Of a stretch of DNA of 62,634 nt, positions 21,830 to 30,012 are shown in pieces. The notes beneath the pieces were generated by a model, which was not told the DNA's origin, searched no databases, and saw only the letters and a list, made by a program, of their open reading frames with translations. Source of the stretch: Streptomyces sp. MZ04 (GTDB lineage Bacteria > Actinomycetota > Actinomycetes > Streptomycetales > Streptomycetaceae); contig NZ_SRIC01000015.1 in assembly GCF_004684775.1 (NCBI RefSeq), positions 1 to 62,634 on the forward strand, in the 5' to 3' direction. The stretch's first letter is position 1, and each line of letters starts with the position of its first letter. The position numbers and the translations under genes were made by a program.

Positions 21830-23086
21830 TCAGAGGCGGGCTCCGAGCCGGACCGGCAGCTCATCGATGGTGCGCATGACCATGCCCGCCGGGCGGGCCG
21901 GGTCATCATCGGCCAATTCGATGTCGAGACCCATGAGGGCCTGCAGCGCGACCTGTGTGGTGAGCTTGGCGACCGGCGCTGCCAGGCAGTAGTGGATGCC
22001 GTGACCGAACCCGAGGTGGTTGACCGAGGTGCGTCGCGACAGGTCGAGGCGGTCGGGATCCTCGTACGCCTCCGGGTCCCGGTTGGCCGCGCCGAACAGC
22101 ACGATCACCGGCTGGCCGGCGCCGACCGGAACGCCGGCCACCTCGGTGGGCTCCAACGCCGTGCGGAAGGTGCTCTGCAGCGGGGTGTCGAAGCGTGTCA
22201 ACTCCTCGACCGCGGGCGCGATCTGGTCGGGGTGCTCGCGCAGCCACGCGATCTGCTCAGGGTGGCGCAGGAGCGTGAAGGCGCAGTTGGCGAGCATGCC
22301 CGTGGTGGCGCCGGTCCCCGCGGACAGCAGCATCATGATCGAGATCGCCACCTCGCCCTCGTCGAGCGCGTCGCCGTCCTGCTCGGCCACGACCAGCTGG
22401 CTGACCAGGTCGTCGCCCGGGTCGAGCCGGCGTTCGGCCGCCAGTTCCATGCCGACCTGCATGAAGTCCGCACGCGCGTCGTCGCGGGCCTTGATCTGCT
22501 CGGGGGTGAGCAGGAAGGAGGGGTCGATGCCGGTGGCGCTGGCGCGGAAGAAGCTCAGGAACCGCGGGTGGTACTTCTCCGGCACGTTCAGCAGCTCGCT
22601 GAGCATCATGGGCGCGAGCGGGCTGATCACCGTCTTGTGGAGATCGACGACGCCATTGGCGTCACGAGCCGCCGTCGCCTCGTCGATCAGTTTGACCATG
22701 TACTCCGCGACTTTGGGCCGTAGCCGTTCCACCGTGCGGGCCGTGAATGCCCTCGAGATCAGCCGCCGCAGCCGTGTGTGGTCGGGCGGGTCCATGAACT
22801 GCAGAACCGGCCTGAGCGGACCGTCGGGATCATTCGGTGCCTTGACCATCTGGTCATGCATCATGGGGTTGTCACCCCACCCGAACTTGGGGCTGGTCAG
22901 CACCTGGGAAGCGGCCTTGTGACTGAGGACGCTGATCAGTCCCAAAGGCGACGTATATGTCGAGCCGTGTTCTTCGCGGATCTTCTCGTACGTCGGATAC
23001 GGGTTGTGGTGAACGACCGGGTCCATCGGGTCGAAGGGCAGCAGTTCAGGTATCTGACTGGGGTCGAATACGGGCAGGTCGCTCAC
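21830..23086 (-). CDS. Cytochrome P450
   Basis: This 418-aa soluble P450 has FMDPPDHTRLRRLISRAF in the C-helix region, EELTRF (ExxR) and heme loop FGHGIHYCLAAPVAKL with Cys ligand and CxA. The I-helix reads LLSAGTGATTGM, keeping the Thr pair but with Ala where the acid usually is. It starts at GTG 23086 after GAGGA. It is separated by about 200 bp from the P450 at 20376 and has a separate boxed promoter. It is likely a second oxidative tailoring enzyme. Confidence 0.94.
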   Translation of the reverse strand: MSDLPVFDPSQIPELLPFDPMDPVVHHNPYPTYEKIREEHGSTYTSPLGLISVLSHKAASQVLTSPKFGWGDNPMMHDQMVKAPNDPDGPLRPVLQFMDPPDHTRLRRLISRAFTARTVERLRPKVAEYMVKLIDEATAARDANGVVDLHKTVISPLAPMMLSELLNVPEKYHPRFLSFFRASATGIDPSFLLTPEQIKARDDARADFMQVGMELAAERRLDPGDDLVSQLVVAEQDGDALDEGEVAISIMMLLSAGTGATTGMLANCAFTLLRHPEQIAWLREHPDQIAPAVEELTRFDTPLQSTFRTALEPTEVAGVPVGAGQPVIVLFGAANRDPEAYEDPDRLDLSRRTSVNHLGFGHGIHYCLAAPVAKLTTQVALQALMGLDIELADDDPARPAGMVMRTIDELPVRLGARL

Positions 23087-23167
23087 GTCTAAATCCTCGT
23101 CTCTCGGATTTCCGGCAATCCCCGCGGAATAGCTGGGCGAACCTGTTTGACGTTAGGTTGGAGCATC

Positions 23168-23186
23168 CCCCTAAAGTCAACCCCAG
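23168..23186 (-). promoter_or_regulatory. 19-nt promoter box upstream of P450 (21830)
   Basis: The - strand reads CTGGGGTTGACTTTAGGGG, 82 bp before the GTG at 23086, between this P450 and the end of the LAL regulator gene. It differs from the other three copies by T at position 2 and in the variable centre. Confidence 0.72.
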
Positions 23187-23228
23187 AAAGGTGAGCACCC
23201 CTTATGGCGGTGAGGCGTTGTCGGTCGG

Positions 23229-26186
23229 TTACGCCGGGTGTTCGTTTCCGTATTCCGCGACCCGGTGCCCGCCCAGCACGGGGCCGGACCGCACCGCGCT
23301 CCGCTCGGACGTCCGGTGGGTGACGCGACGCAGGGCCAGAGGCAGTTCGGACCGCCGGACCCGGAGCTTCCGGTAGGTCCGGGTCAGATGCTGTTCCACC
23401 GTGCTGATCGTGACGTAGAGCTTGCCGGCGATCTCTCGGTTGCTGAAGCCGTGGGCGGCCAGCGAGGCCACCCGCAGCTCGGCCGTGCTGAGCACGGCCC
23501 CCTCGGCCTCCTCGGCCCCGTCCACCGCCTCCAGCTCGCTGTGCGCCATATCGGCCCCCAGCGGCACCTGCTCAAGGACCGCGCTCTGCACGGCCCCGGA
23601 GTCTTCCGCCGCCTCGGCCGCGGAAGGCTCCGCAGACACCTGCCGCAACCAGCCGAGGTCGAACTGCGGGTGCGCCAGCTGCCGGCGGTCGTCGCACTCC
23701 TGGAGCACCTCGAACGCCTGCCGCAGCAGCTCGGACCGCTCGGCAGGACCGCTGGAGGCGGCAAGCACCCGAAGCGTGTCGGCCCTGGCGCGGGGGGACG
23801 CAGAGGTGGCGTCGCAGCGGGCCAGTTGTTCCGTCGCAAGCTCCCAGGCCCGCTGCTCGAGCCCGAGCGCCAGACACGCCTGCGCCGCGTCGGTGCGCCA
23901 GGGCAGGAGCGAGGGCAGGTCCATTCCCCAGCGACCGGCCAGTTCGCCGATCGTCAGGAAGCCCTCCAGCGCAGAGTGGAACTGCCCGTCCGCGAGGTGA
24001 TAGCGACTGCGGGCCTGCAGGTAGCGCAGACCCACAGGGGTTTCGAACATCGCGTCGGGCACCGGTATCTCCAGGTACCGGCGAGCCTCGTCGCACTGGC
24101 CGAGCGCCGCGGTCGCCTGGATCAGGACGCTCAGTGGGACGCCGACCGCGACCCCCCAGCTGCGCGGCGGCAGGAGGGTCAGGGCGATGTGCGCGTAGTG
24201 CTCGGCCATCCGCATGTTGCCGCGACGCAGGTAGATCTCGGCGCGCAGCGCGGCGAACTGGGCCTGCCAGGTGGGCGCGTTCGCCGCTTCGTCCTGTTTG
24301 CACAGCGACTCGCACCACTGCTCCGCGGTGCTCAGCCGGTCGCAGACGATCAGCACAAGCAGCGCGGTGACGAGGCAGGACACCGAGCGCTCGCCCAGGC
24401 GGTGCGCCCGCAGCAGCCGTTCCGCCCGGTCGACCAGCGCCGGGGACGGCCCCTGGGTCGTCAGCTCGCTCAGTATTTTGGCCACGTCCAGCGAGGGGCT
24501 GACGCTCACCGGGACGGCGCTCGGCGCCTCCTCGCCGATGCCGCTCCTGTCCGTGCCGTCCGGGCCGCCCGCGGCCATCTGCCCGGCCGTGCCGGGGAAG
24601 GCGGAGTGCAGCCACAGCCGGGAGGCTTCCAGGTATGCGGCGGCGCTCGGGGTGCGCATGTCCGGGTTGCCGACGACCTCCGTCAGCAGTCCACGGACCT
24701 GCTCGGTCTGCCCGAACCAGAGCATGGACTGGATGAGCGCCAACACCTGGGAGCCCATCAGGTGCCCATGGCGGGCCGCCTCGGCCAGATCGGGCAGGTG
24801 GCGGGTGGTCAGGTGCGGGTCGGACCGCCACCCGACACGTACGATCATGGCCACGGTCGCGGCATGCTCGTCGGGGGCGGTGGCCCCCAGGTACGCGAGC
24901 CGCAGGCACCTCAGCGCGAGGTCGACGTCGCCGTCCGCCAGGGCCTGTTCGGCTGCTGAACGCAGCAGGGGCACGCCGCAGGGCGGGGTGCGCTCGGCGG
25001 CCAGCAGGTGCTTGGCGACCTCGGTGTTCGAGGCACCGGTGCGATACAGCACGTCGGCCGCCCTGGTGTGCCGGTTGGTCCGGTCCTCGGCGGTCAGGCT
25101 GGCGAGGACCGCGGCCTTGGCCGCCGCATGGCGGAAGCGCCCGCCGGCCAGCACCCCGGTCTCGTCGAGCGCCCAGATGGTCCGCTGCGCGGAGTGTGTG
25201 TCCATGCCGACCAGAGGGCTGAGCAGGGCCGAGGTCGCCGAGTCGCCCAGTATCGCGATTCCCCGGGCGACTTCGAGGGTGGACTGGCCGCACCGGTAGA
25301 GGCAGCTGAGCAGGGCCTGGTCGAACGAGGCGCCGACGGCCAGTGCCGCCGGCCCGTTACCGCCGGGGGTGCGGTTGTCCTCGATGAGGCCGTTGACCAG
25401 GAGTGGATTGCCGCCGCTGACAGCGAACGCGTCGGTGGCCAGCCGTCGCGCCGTCATCCGCCCGAAGTGCTCGGCCAGCATGGCCTCCACGCCTCGCGGA
25501 GTGAGCAGCGGCAGCGAGATGCGGCACAGAATCGGTTCTGCGGGCATCTCGGCTTCGAAGAGGATGGTGAGCGGCTCGGACTGGATGGCGTGGTTGAGCA
25601 CGGTCAGCAAACCTCCCCGCTGCAGCCGGCGGGTGAGGAACGACAGGCACCGCAGCGTCGCCAGGTCCGCGTCCTGCGCGTCGTTGACGCCGATCACGAG
25701 GGGGCGGAGCGTGCGCTGTGCGAGGTCGAGCAGGAGCATGCACATGCGGTGGAAGAGCAGGGGCGGCACCTCGGGGCCTGTCCGGGCGCCGGTCTCGGCG
25801 GCGGCGGTGCCGCCGGTTGCCAGCGAGACCTCGTTGAGCAGGGCCGCTGCTTGGTGCGCGATCTGGGACGGTATTTCCGGGTTTCTCAAGAACTGGGCCA
25901 GCACGCCGAACGGAATACTCCGTTCCGAACGGGACGCGTCGGCCGAGAGATAGAGGGCGCCCGAGCCGGTCACCCGCTCGGCGAACATGCGAAGCAGCGT
26001 GGCCTTTCCGCTGCCCACAGGCCCGCTCACCACCGCGAGCCGCGTTTCTCCTTCGAGGGAATCACCGTACAGCGAGAAAAGGGAGGCAAGGGCGTCGTGC
26101 CGCTCATGCAGCCCGGACGCCGCAAGTAACTCCCCGGTTCCCGCCTCTTTCCACAGCGTCGTCGTTGCCGTCATCGCGCTCTTCAT
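23229..26186 (-). CDS. LAL-family (large ATP-binding LuxR) transcriptional activator
   Basis: This 985-aa protein has Walker A SGPVGSGKATLL at about 54-65, a Walker-B-like PLVIGVNDAQDAD at about 162-174, a long helical middle of TPR-like character, and a C-terminal LuxR helix-turn-helix (LSTAELRVASLAAHGFSNREIAGKLYV... at about 910-960). The start ATG 26186 follows GGGGG closely; ATG 26174 is possible. Codon 20 is TTA (26127-26129), so translation should depend on the bldA tRNA and be delayed to late growth. LAL proteins usually activate the cluster they sit in, which makes this the best candidate for binding the GGGG-type boxes (inference). Confidence 0.93.
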   Translation of the reverse strand: MKSAMTATTTLWKEAGTGELLAASGLHERHDALASLFSLYGDSLEGETRLAVVSGPVGSGKATLLRMFAERVTGSGALYLSADASRSERSIPFGVLAQFLRNPEIPSQIAHQAAALLNEVSLATGGTAAAETGARTGPEVPPLLFHRMCMLLLDLAQRTLRPLVIGVNDAQDADLATLRCLSFLTRRLQRGGLLTVLNHAIQSEPLTILFEAEMPAEPILCRISLPLLTPRGVEAMLAEHFGRMTARRLATDAFAVSGGNPLLVNGLIEDNRTPGGNGPAALAVGASFDQALLSCLYRCGQSTLEVARGIAILGDSATSALLSPLVGMDTHSAQRTIWALDETGVLAGGRFRHAAAKAAVLASLTAEDRTNRHTRAADVLYRTGASNTEVAKHLLAAERTPPCGVPLLRSAAEQALADGDVDLALRCLRLAYLGATAPDEHAATVAMIVRVGWRSDPHLTTRHLPDLAEAARHGHLMGSQVLALIQSMLWFGQTEQVRGLLTEVVGNPDMRTPSAAAYLEASRLWLHSAFPGTAGQMAAGGPDGTDRSGIGEEAPSAVPVSVSPSLDVAKILSELTTQGPSPALVDRAERLLRAHRLGERSVSCLVTALLVLIVCDRLSTAEQWCESLCKQDEAANAPTWQAQFAALRAEIYLRRGNMRMAEHYAHIALTLLPPRSWGVAVGVPLSVLIQATAALGQCDEARRYLEIPVPDAMFETPVGLRYLQARSRYHLADGQFHSALEGFLTIGELAGRWGMDLPSLLPWRTDAAQACLALGLEQRAWELATEQLARCDATSASPRARADTLRVLAASSGPAERSELLRQAFEVLQECDDRRQLAHPQFDLGWLRQVSAEPSAAEAAEDSGAVQSAVLEQVPLGADMAHSELEAVDGAEEAEGAVLSTAELRVASLAAHGFSNREIAGKLYVTISTVEQHLTRTYRKLRVRRSELPLALRRVTHRTSERSAVRSGPVLGGHRVAEYGNEHPA

Positions 26187-26812
26187 CCCCCTTGAAAACG
26201 CGCATTTTCCCGTTTATCGGAGTGCCGGACGGTGGCGATCGGCACGAATGCGCGGCGGACGGCTGCGAACTCGTGCTGCGAGAGAAGGGCGCGACGCCGT
26301 GGTCTCTCTATGAGGGTTGCGTCGCTTCTGTGAGCAAGGTTTCACTTCCATCAATAATGCCCGTTATGCGAGGGTTTTCCTCGTGTGGCGCTGGTTTCAT
26401 GGATATCTCGTACCTCCGGCCCTGCCACCATAGCCAATCACGCCATTCTCGTGTGTTACGGCTGCGCAAAAACCTTCCAGCCACCGGCTCCTGCCGAAAA
26501 GCGCAGGTCGGATCGGTCGTTGCTGCATGGGGCGCATGTTGAATGAGGCATTCCGCGACTTCGGACGCCCTGTAGGGCCGGTGGCGACTGCGGTGGCACG
26601 CCGCCCGCACCGGGTGACGAAAGGTCGGGCGTGCGGGCCGGAAGGTGTCGGCTGGCCGTATCCCGACGCGGGAAAATTGGCCAGCCCCGGCTTGCGGACC
26701 GGGTTTCCTGGCCTGGGGCTTGATCGCCACCCGAGTGGGATGAGGTAGGCGGCTCCTGGCGGGCCTGCGGGCGGTGGCGGCACGCGCGGCACTCGCCGCC
26801 GGCGGCTCCCCT
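26187..26812. other. Non-coding upstream region of the LAL gene
   Basis: About 630 bp without a supported gene. Open frames on both strands have poor codon bias and no recognisable domain. The first 150 bp upstream of the LAL start are relatively A+T-rich and probably hold its promoter, but I see no copy of the 19-nt box here. Confidence 0.6.
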
Positions 26813-26875
26813 CCAGGAAATAGGGGCCCCTATTCTTTAGAGGGGCCCCTATTTCCTGGAGGGGCCCCTATTTTC
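26813..26875. promoter_or_regulatory. Three AGGGGCCCCT palindromes at 19-bp spacing
   Basis: AGGGGCCCCTATT-like units begin at 26822, 26841 and 26860, exactly 19 bp apart. The first two also form a perfect 19-bp inverted repeat (26813-26831 with 26841-26859, 9-nt loop). They lie 70-130 bp before the small ORF and thioesterase genes and far upstream of the LAL start. The half-site AGGGG matches that of the other left-half promoters, so an operator is favoured; a factor-independent hairpin is the alternative. Confidence 0.65.
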
Positions 26876-26905
26876 CGCGCGGGTGGGCGGTGCCGGGTGC
26901 GAGAA

Positions 26906-26934
26906 TTGCACACGAGGAGTTCCGGTGTTGTAAT
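26906..26934 (+). promoter_or_regulatory. Possible promoter of the small ORF/thioesterase unit
   Basis: TTGCAC (26906) and TGTAAT (26929) are separated by 17 bp, resembling a housekeeping-sigma promoter. The ATG at 26944 would be within about 10 bases of the start of the transcript, so that gene may be leaderless. It lies directly downstream of the palindrome array. Confidence 0.4.
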
Positions 26935-26943
26935 TTGCTGACC

Positions 26944-27225
26944 ATGAAAGCGGTGGACTGGAATCGCGGTTCGATGACGACTCCTGCTGAGGGCGAGATG
27001 GGCGAGCTGCGGCACGACTCGGAGGGAAAGCTCATTAGGCAGATTCATGGAAGTCATGACGCGGCGGGTGCGGTCATCAATCCCGGCGCCTTGCCGTGGA
27101 TCGACGTGTATATCTCAAATGCCTGGGCACGGGAATCCCTCCGGCGTGAATCCGTGCCGGCAAAGGCGAGCTCCGGTGCGCGGGGCGCAGGCGAACGCCG
27201 CACGACCGCGGATGCCGAACAGTGA
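26944..27225 (+). CDS. Hypothetical 93-aa protein
   Basis: The reading frame starts at ATG 26944 and ends in a four-base GTGA overlap with the thioesterase gene, which suggests coupling. There is no good ribosome site, in keeping with a leaderless transcript. The protein is hydrophilic with a charged N-terminal half and the segment PGALPWIDVYISNAWARE, and I recognise no family. Codon bias is weaker than in neighbours, so it may be a leader peptide or a spurious frame. Confidence 0.45.
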   Translation: MKAVDWNRGSMTTPAEGEMGELRHDSEGKLIRQIHGSHDAAGAVINPGALPWIDVYISNAWARESLRRESVPAKASSGARGAGERRTTADAEQ

Positions 27226-28040
27226 CGCGCGACGACCGATGGATCCGCCCGATCCGTCCCGCCCCTCAGGCGCCGGCCGTGCTCGTCTGCCTGGCGCACG
27301 CCGGGGGATCGGCGGCCTTCTTCCATCAGTTCGCAGGGATGCCGGCCGACGTGGCGGAGATGCTGGCCGTCCAGTACCCGGGCCGTCAGGAGCGCCGCAC
27401 CGAGGCGTCCATCACCAGCCTCACCGAGCTCGCCGACCGAGTGACAGAGGCCCTGATGCCGTACACCACCCGCCCGATGGTCCTCTTCGGCCACAGCATG
27501 GGAGGACTAGTCGGCCATGAGGTCGCCGCCAGACTGACGACGGCCGGGCGCCGGCCGTCCGCCCTCGTCGTCTCCGGGGCGCGCGCGCCGTCGCGGCATC
27601 GCGACGAGTCCGTCCACCGGCGCTCCGAGGCCGGCATCGTGGACGAGCTGCGCAGGCTCGGCGGTGTCGATCCGGCATTCCTGGACGACCCCGAACTCCT
27701 GCAGATGATCATGCCGCCGCTGCGCGGCGACTACCGGGCGATCGAGTCCTACCGGCCTGTCCCGGGCACCCCGTCGCCCGTGCCGATCACGGTCCTCACG
27801 GGAGACCAGGACCCCATGGTCACGGCGGAGGACGCGGCTGCCTGGTCGAGACACACGAGCGGCGGATTCGCCCTGCACACCTTCTCGGGCGGGCATTTCT
27901 ACCTCACCGAGCACATCCCGGAGATCCTCGCGATCCTGTGCGACGTCGTCACCGGTGCGGCGAAGGCGGCGCCCGACTCACCGCGGAACCTCGACGCACG
28001 GCTCGAGCCTGTGCCCGGGCGCGGTGGTCGGAACGACTGA
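27222..28040 (+). CDS. Type II thioesterase (GrsT-like editing hydrolase)
   Basis: This 272-aa alpha/beta hydrolase has the N-terminal CLAHAGGSAAFF, nucleophile elbow GHSMGG, Asp in LTGDQDPMV and His in SGGHFYLTEH, a complete triad in the order expected of discrete thioesterases of PKS/NRPS clusters. It starts at GTG 27222 inside the preceding stop. Such enzymes remove aberrant acyl groups from carrier proteins. The C-terminal 20 residues are Arg/Pro-rich and probably disordered. It serves the modular PKS of the left half, the right-half chain having its own proposed release. Confidence 0.93.
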   Translation: MTRDDRWIRPIRPAPQAPAVLVCLAHAGGSAAFFHQFAGMPADVAEMLAVQYPGRQERRTEASITSLTELADRVTEALMPYTTRPMVLFGHSMGGLVGHEVAARLTTAGRRPSALVVSGARAPSRHRDESVHRRSEAGIVDELRRLGGVDPAFLDDPELLQMIMPPLRGDYRAIESYRPVPGTPSPVPITVLTGDQDPMVTAEDAAAWSRHTSGGFALHTFSGGHFYLTEHIPEILAILCDVVTGAAKAAPDSPRNLDARLEPVPGRGGRND

Positions 28041-28255
28041 CGTGGATTTCGGGACCGACTTCGGTGTCCTGGCCTGCTGTTGACCGACGCCGCCCGGAAC
28101 GGCGTCCGATACCTCGCCCCCGAACCCTGGATTCGGCGTCACCGCCCCGGAAGCCCGCGCCCCGCACCGGCGAGGCCGCCGCGCGTCCCGGCCGAGGCCG
28201 TCTCCGTACCGCACTGGCTCACTGAACCCCGGCCCGTCGAAAGGCGGTTGCGAAG

Positions 28256-29197
28256 ATGACTGGACACCCCGTCGGCTTCCCGGCGACAGACTCGTACGTA
28301 CCGAAGGAGGAGATGGGCGACGCGGCGGACTTCGGTGAGCCCGTCGAACGCGTCGGTGTGATCGGCTGCGGGCTGATGGGTTCCGGCATCGCCGAGGCCG
28401 CCGCTCTGGCCGGCTGCCAGGTGACCGTGGTGGCCTCGCGGCCCGCATCGGCCGCCGCGGGACGGGACCGCATCACGGCCTCGCTCGCCCGGAGCGTACG
28501 CAAGCAACGGATGACGGAGGAGCAGCGCGAGGCCGCGCAGGGGCGGTTGACCTTCACCACCGACCTCGACGACCTGCGGGACCGCCAACTCGTGGTGGAG
28601 AGCATCCGGGAGCACGAGCAGGAGAAGCTGGAGCTGTTCAGTGCGCTTGACCGGGTCGTGAAGGACCCGGCGGCGATCCTGGCCAGCAACACCTCCTCCC
28701 TGCCCATCTCCCGGATCGGACAGGCCACCGCACGGCCCGGCCAGGTGATCGGCATCCACTTCTTCAACCCGGTCCCGGCCATGCCGCTGGTCGAGCTGAT
28801 CTGTTCGCTGGACACCTCGGAGGCCGTCCACGAGCAAGCCAGGCGGTTCGCCGAGGACGTCCTGGGCAAGGAGGCGATCCGGTCCACGGACCGCAGCGGC
28901 TTCGTGGTCAACGCCCTGCTGATTCCGTACCTGTTGTCGGCCGTCCGGATGGTCGAGTCGGGCTTCGCCTCCGCCGATGTGATCGACCAGGGCATGGTCC
29001 TTGGCTGCTCGCACCCGCTGGGGCCGCTGAAGCTCGTCGACCTGGTGGGCCTGGACACCGTCGCCGGCATCGCCGCCTCGCTGTACCAGGAGTTCAAGGA
29101 GCCCCTGTACGCGCCACCCCCGCTGCTGCTGCGCATGGTCGAGACCGGTCGGCACGGCAGGAAGACCGGCCAGGGCTTCTACACGTATGACACCTGA
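28256..29197 (+). CDS. 3-hydroxyacyl-CoA dehydrogenase with KASIII-like N-terminal scar
   Basis: This 313-aa protein has [12 protein letters not shown] at 34-45, [22 protein letters not shown] and the C-terminal TGQGFYTYD. It is closely related to the enzyme at 5647 but carries about 20 extra residues in front, PVGFPATDSYVPKEEMGD, that match the N-termini of the two KASIII proteins (AGILATGSYLPKEEVGND). The simplest reading is a deletion that joined the start of a KASIII gene to a downstream dehydrogenase gene. Family function: reduction of 3-oxoacyl-CoA to 3-hydroxyacyl-CoA. An internal ATG at 28313, right after GAAGGAGGAG, could yield a shorter form, but the spacing is too tight for confidence. 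Confidence 0.9.
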   Translation: MTGHPVGFPATDSYVPKEEMGDAADFGEPVERVGVIGCGLMGSGIAEAAALAGCQVTVVASRPASAAAGRDRITASLARSVRKQRMTEEQREAAQGRLTFTTDLDDLRDRQLVVESIREHEQEKLELFSALDRVVKDPAAILASNTSSLPISRIGQATARPGQVIGIHFFNPVPAMPLVELICSLDTSEAVHEQARRFAEDVLGKEAIRSTDRSGFVVNALLIPYLLSAVRMVESGFASADVIDQGMVLGCSHPLGPLKLVDLVGLDTVAGIAASLYQEFKEPLYAPPPLLLRMVETGRHGRKTGQGFYTYDT

Positions 29198-29275
29198 TCC
29201 CGGTACGGACCGCACCTCGAGCACCACCGACGCCACGGCGGCACCCGGCAGGGTGAACGGGAGGAGCGCACCACC

Positions 29276-29968
29276 ATGTTGAAGCCATCCGGCACAGCAT
29301 CGTCCGAGCAGCAGGAGCCACTGGACCGGGTGGTCGCCGGCTCCTCCCGCAGGCTGATGTGGACCCTCGCGTGTCCGGCACCCGAATGGACCGCGCTCGC
29401 CGAGGACGCCTTGCAGCGCCGGGCCGGGAGCTCGGGTGCCGGCTGGGCCATCGCGGGCCCTGATCTCTTCGGTATGGGCATGGCACTGACCGGGGCCGCG
29501 TGGGGCGTCGAACTCCACTCCGGTCTGGACTCGTTGGGCAGCGTGCTCAAGAGCGGGGCCCGGAGGCCGGCGGCCGTTGTGCTGCCCGTGGCACCGGACA
29601 TGGCCGGCCTCGCACGGGCGACAAGGCTCGCGCGGTGCTGGCTGGACGACGAGCGTTTCCGGGGCTGCCGCCTGACCGTGGTGACCCGCGGGGCGGTTAC
29701 GGCCGTCACCTGCGACGAGGCGCCGGATCCCGCGCCGGCCGCCGTCTGGGAGGCGGTTCGCGCGTTGCTGCCGCGGCATACCGGCCGGCTTGCCCTGCTC
29801 GACCTGGGGGCGGCGGGCGAATCGATGCGCCGGCTCGCGAAGGCACTGCTCTGCGACGCCGACGAGCTCGCGCTGCGGTCGGGAGAGGTGCTGATGCGCC
29901 GTCAGGAGGCCGCCGCCGGGGGCGTGCGGCGCGCCGAGGCCCGACCTCTGGCTCCCCGCCCCGCCTGA
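29276..29968 (+). CDS. Free-standing PKS ketoreductase structural subdomain (no catalytic half)
   Basis: This 230-aa protein is recognisable as the N-terminal, non-catalytic Rossmann-like half of a type I PKS ketoreductase. WAIAGPDLFGMGMAL and VELHSGLDSLGSVL correspond to its first strands, and CWLDDERFRGCRLTVVTRGAV ... AAVWEAVRALL ... GRLALLDL ... DELALRSGEVLMRR to the segment that precedes TGGTGG in the KRs at 35356-47622. The protein stops there: no TGGTGxxG, no Ser-Tyr-Asn. ATG 29276 has a good GGAGGAG site, and the gene lies 78 bp after the dehydrogenase and 44 bp before the carboxylase subunit, so it looks intact. It may be a scaffold or partner subunit, or a relic under selection (inference). 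Confidence 0.78.
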   Translation: MLKPSGTASSEQQEPLDRVVAGSSRRLMWTLACPAPEWTALAEDALQRRAGSSGAGWAIAGPDLFGMGMALTGAAWGVELHSGLDSLGSVLKSGARRPAAVVLPVAPDMAGLARATRLARCWLDDERFRGCRLTVVTRGAVTAVTCDEAPDPAPAAVWEAVRALLPRHTGRLALLDLGAAGESMRRLAKALLCDADELALRSGEVLMRRQEAAAGGVRRAEARPLAPRPA

Positions 29969-30012
29969 CCCTGCACCGGACAGTCGCCGCCGCCACCGAA
30001 CGGGAGAGAAGC

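Noticed and set aside
26944..27225. Small ORF as an MbtH-like or carrier protein
   Set aside because: No MbtH signature, no DSL phosphopantetheine site; left as hypothetical.
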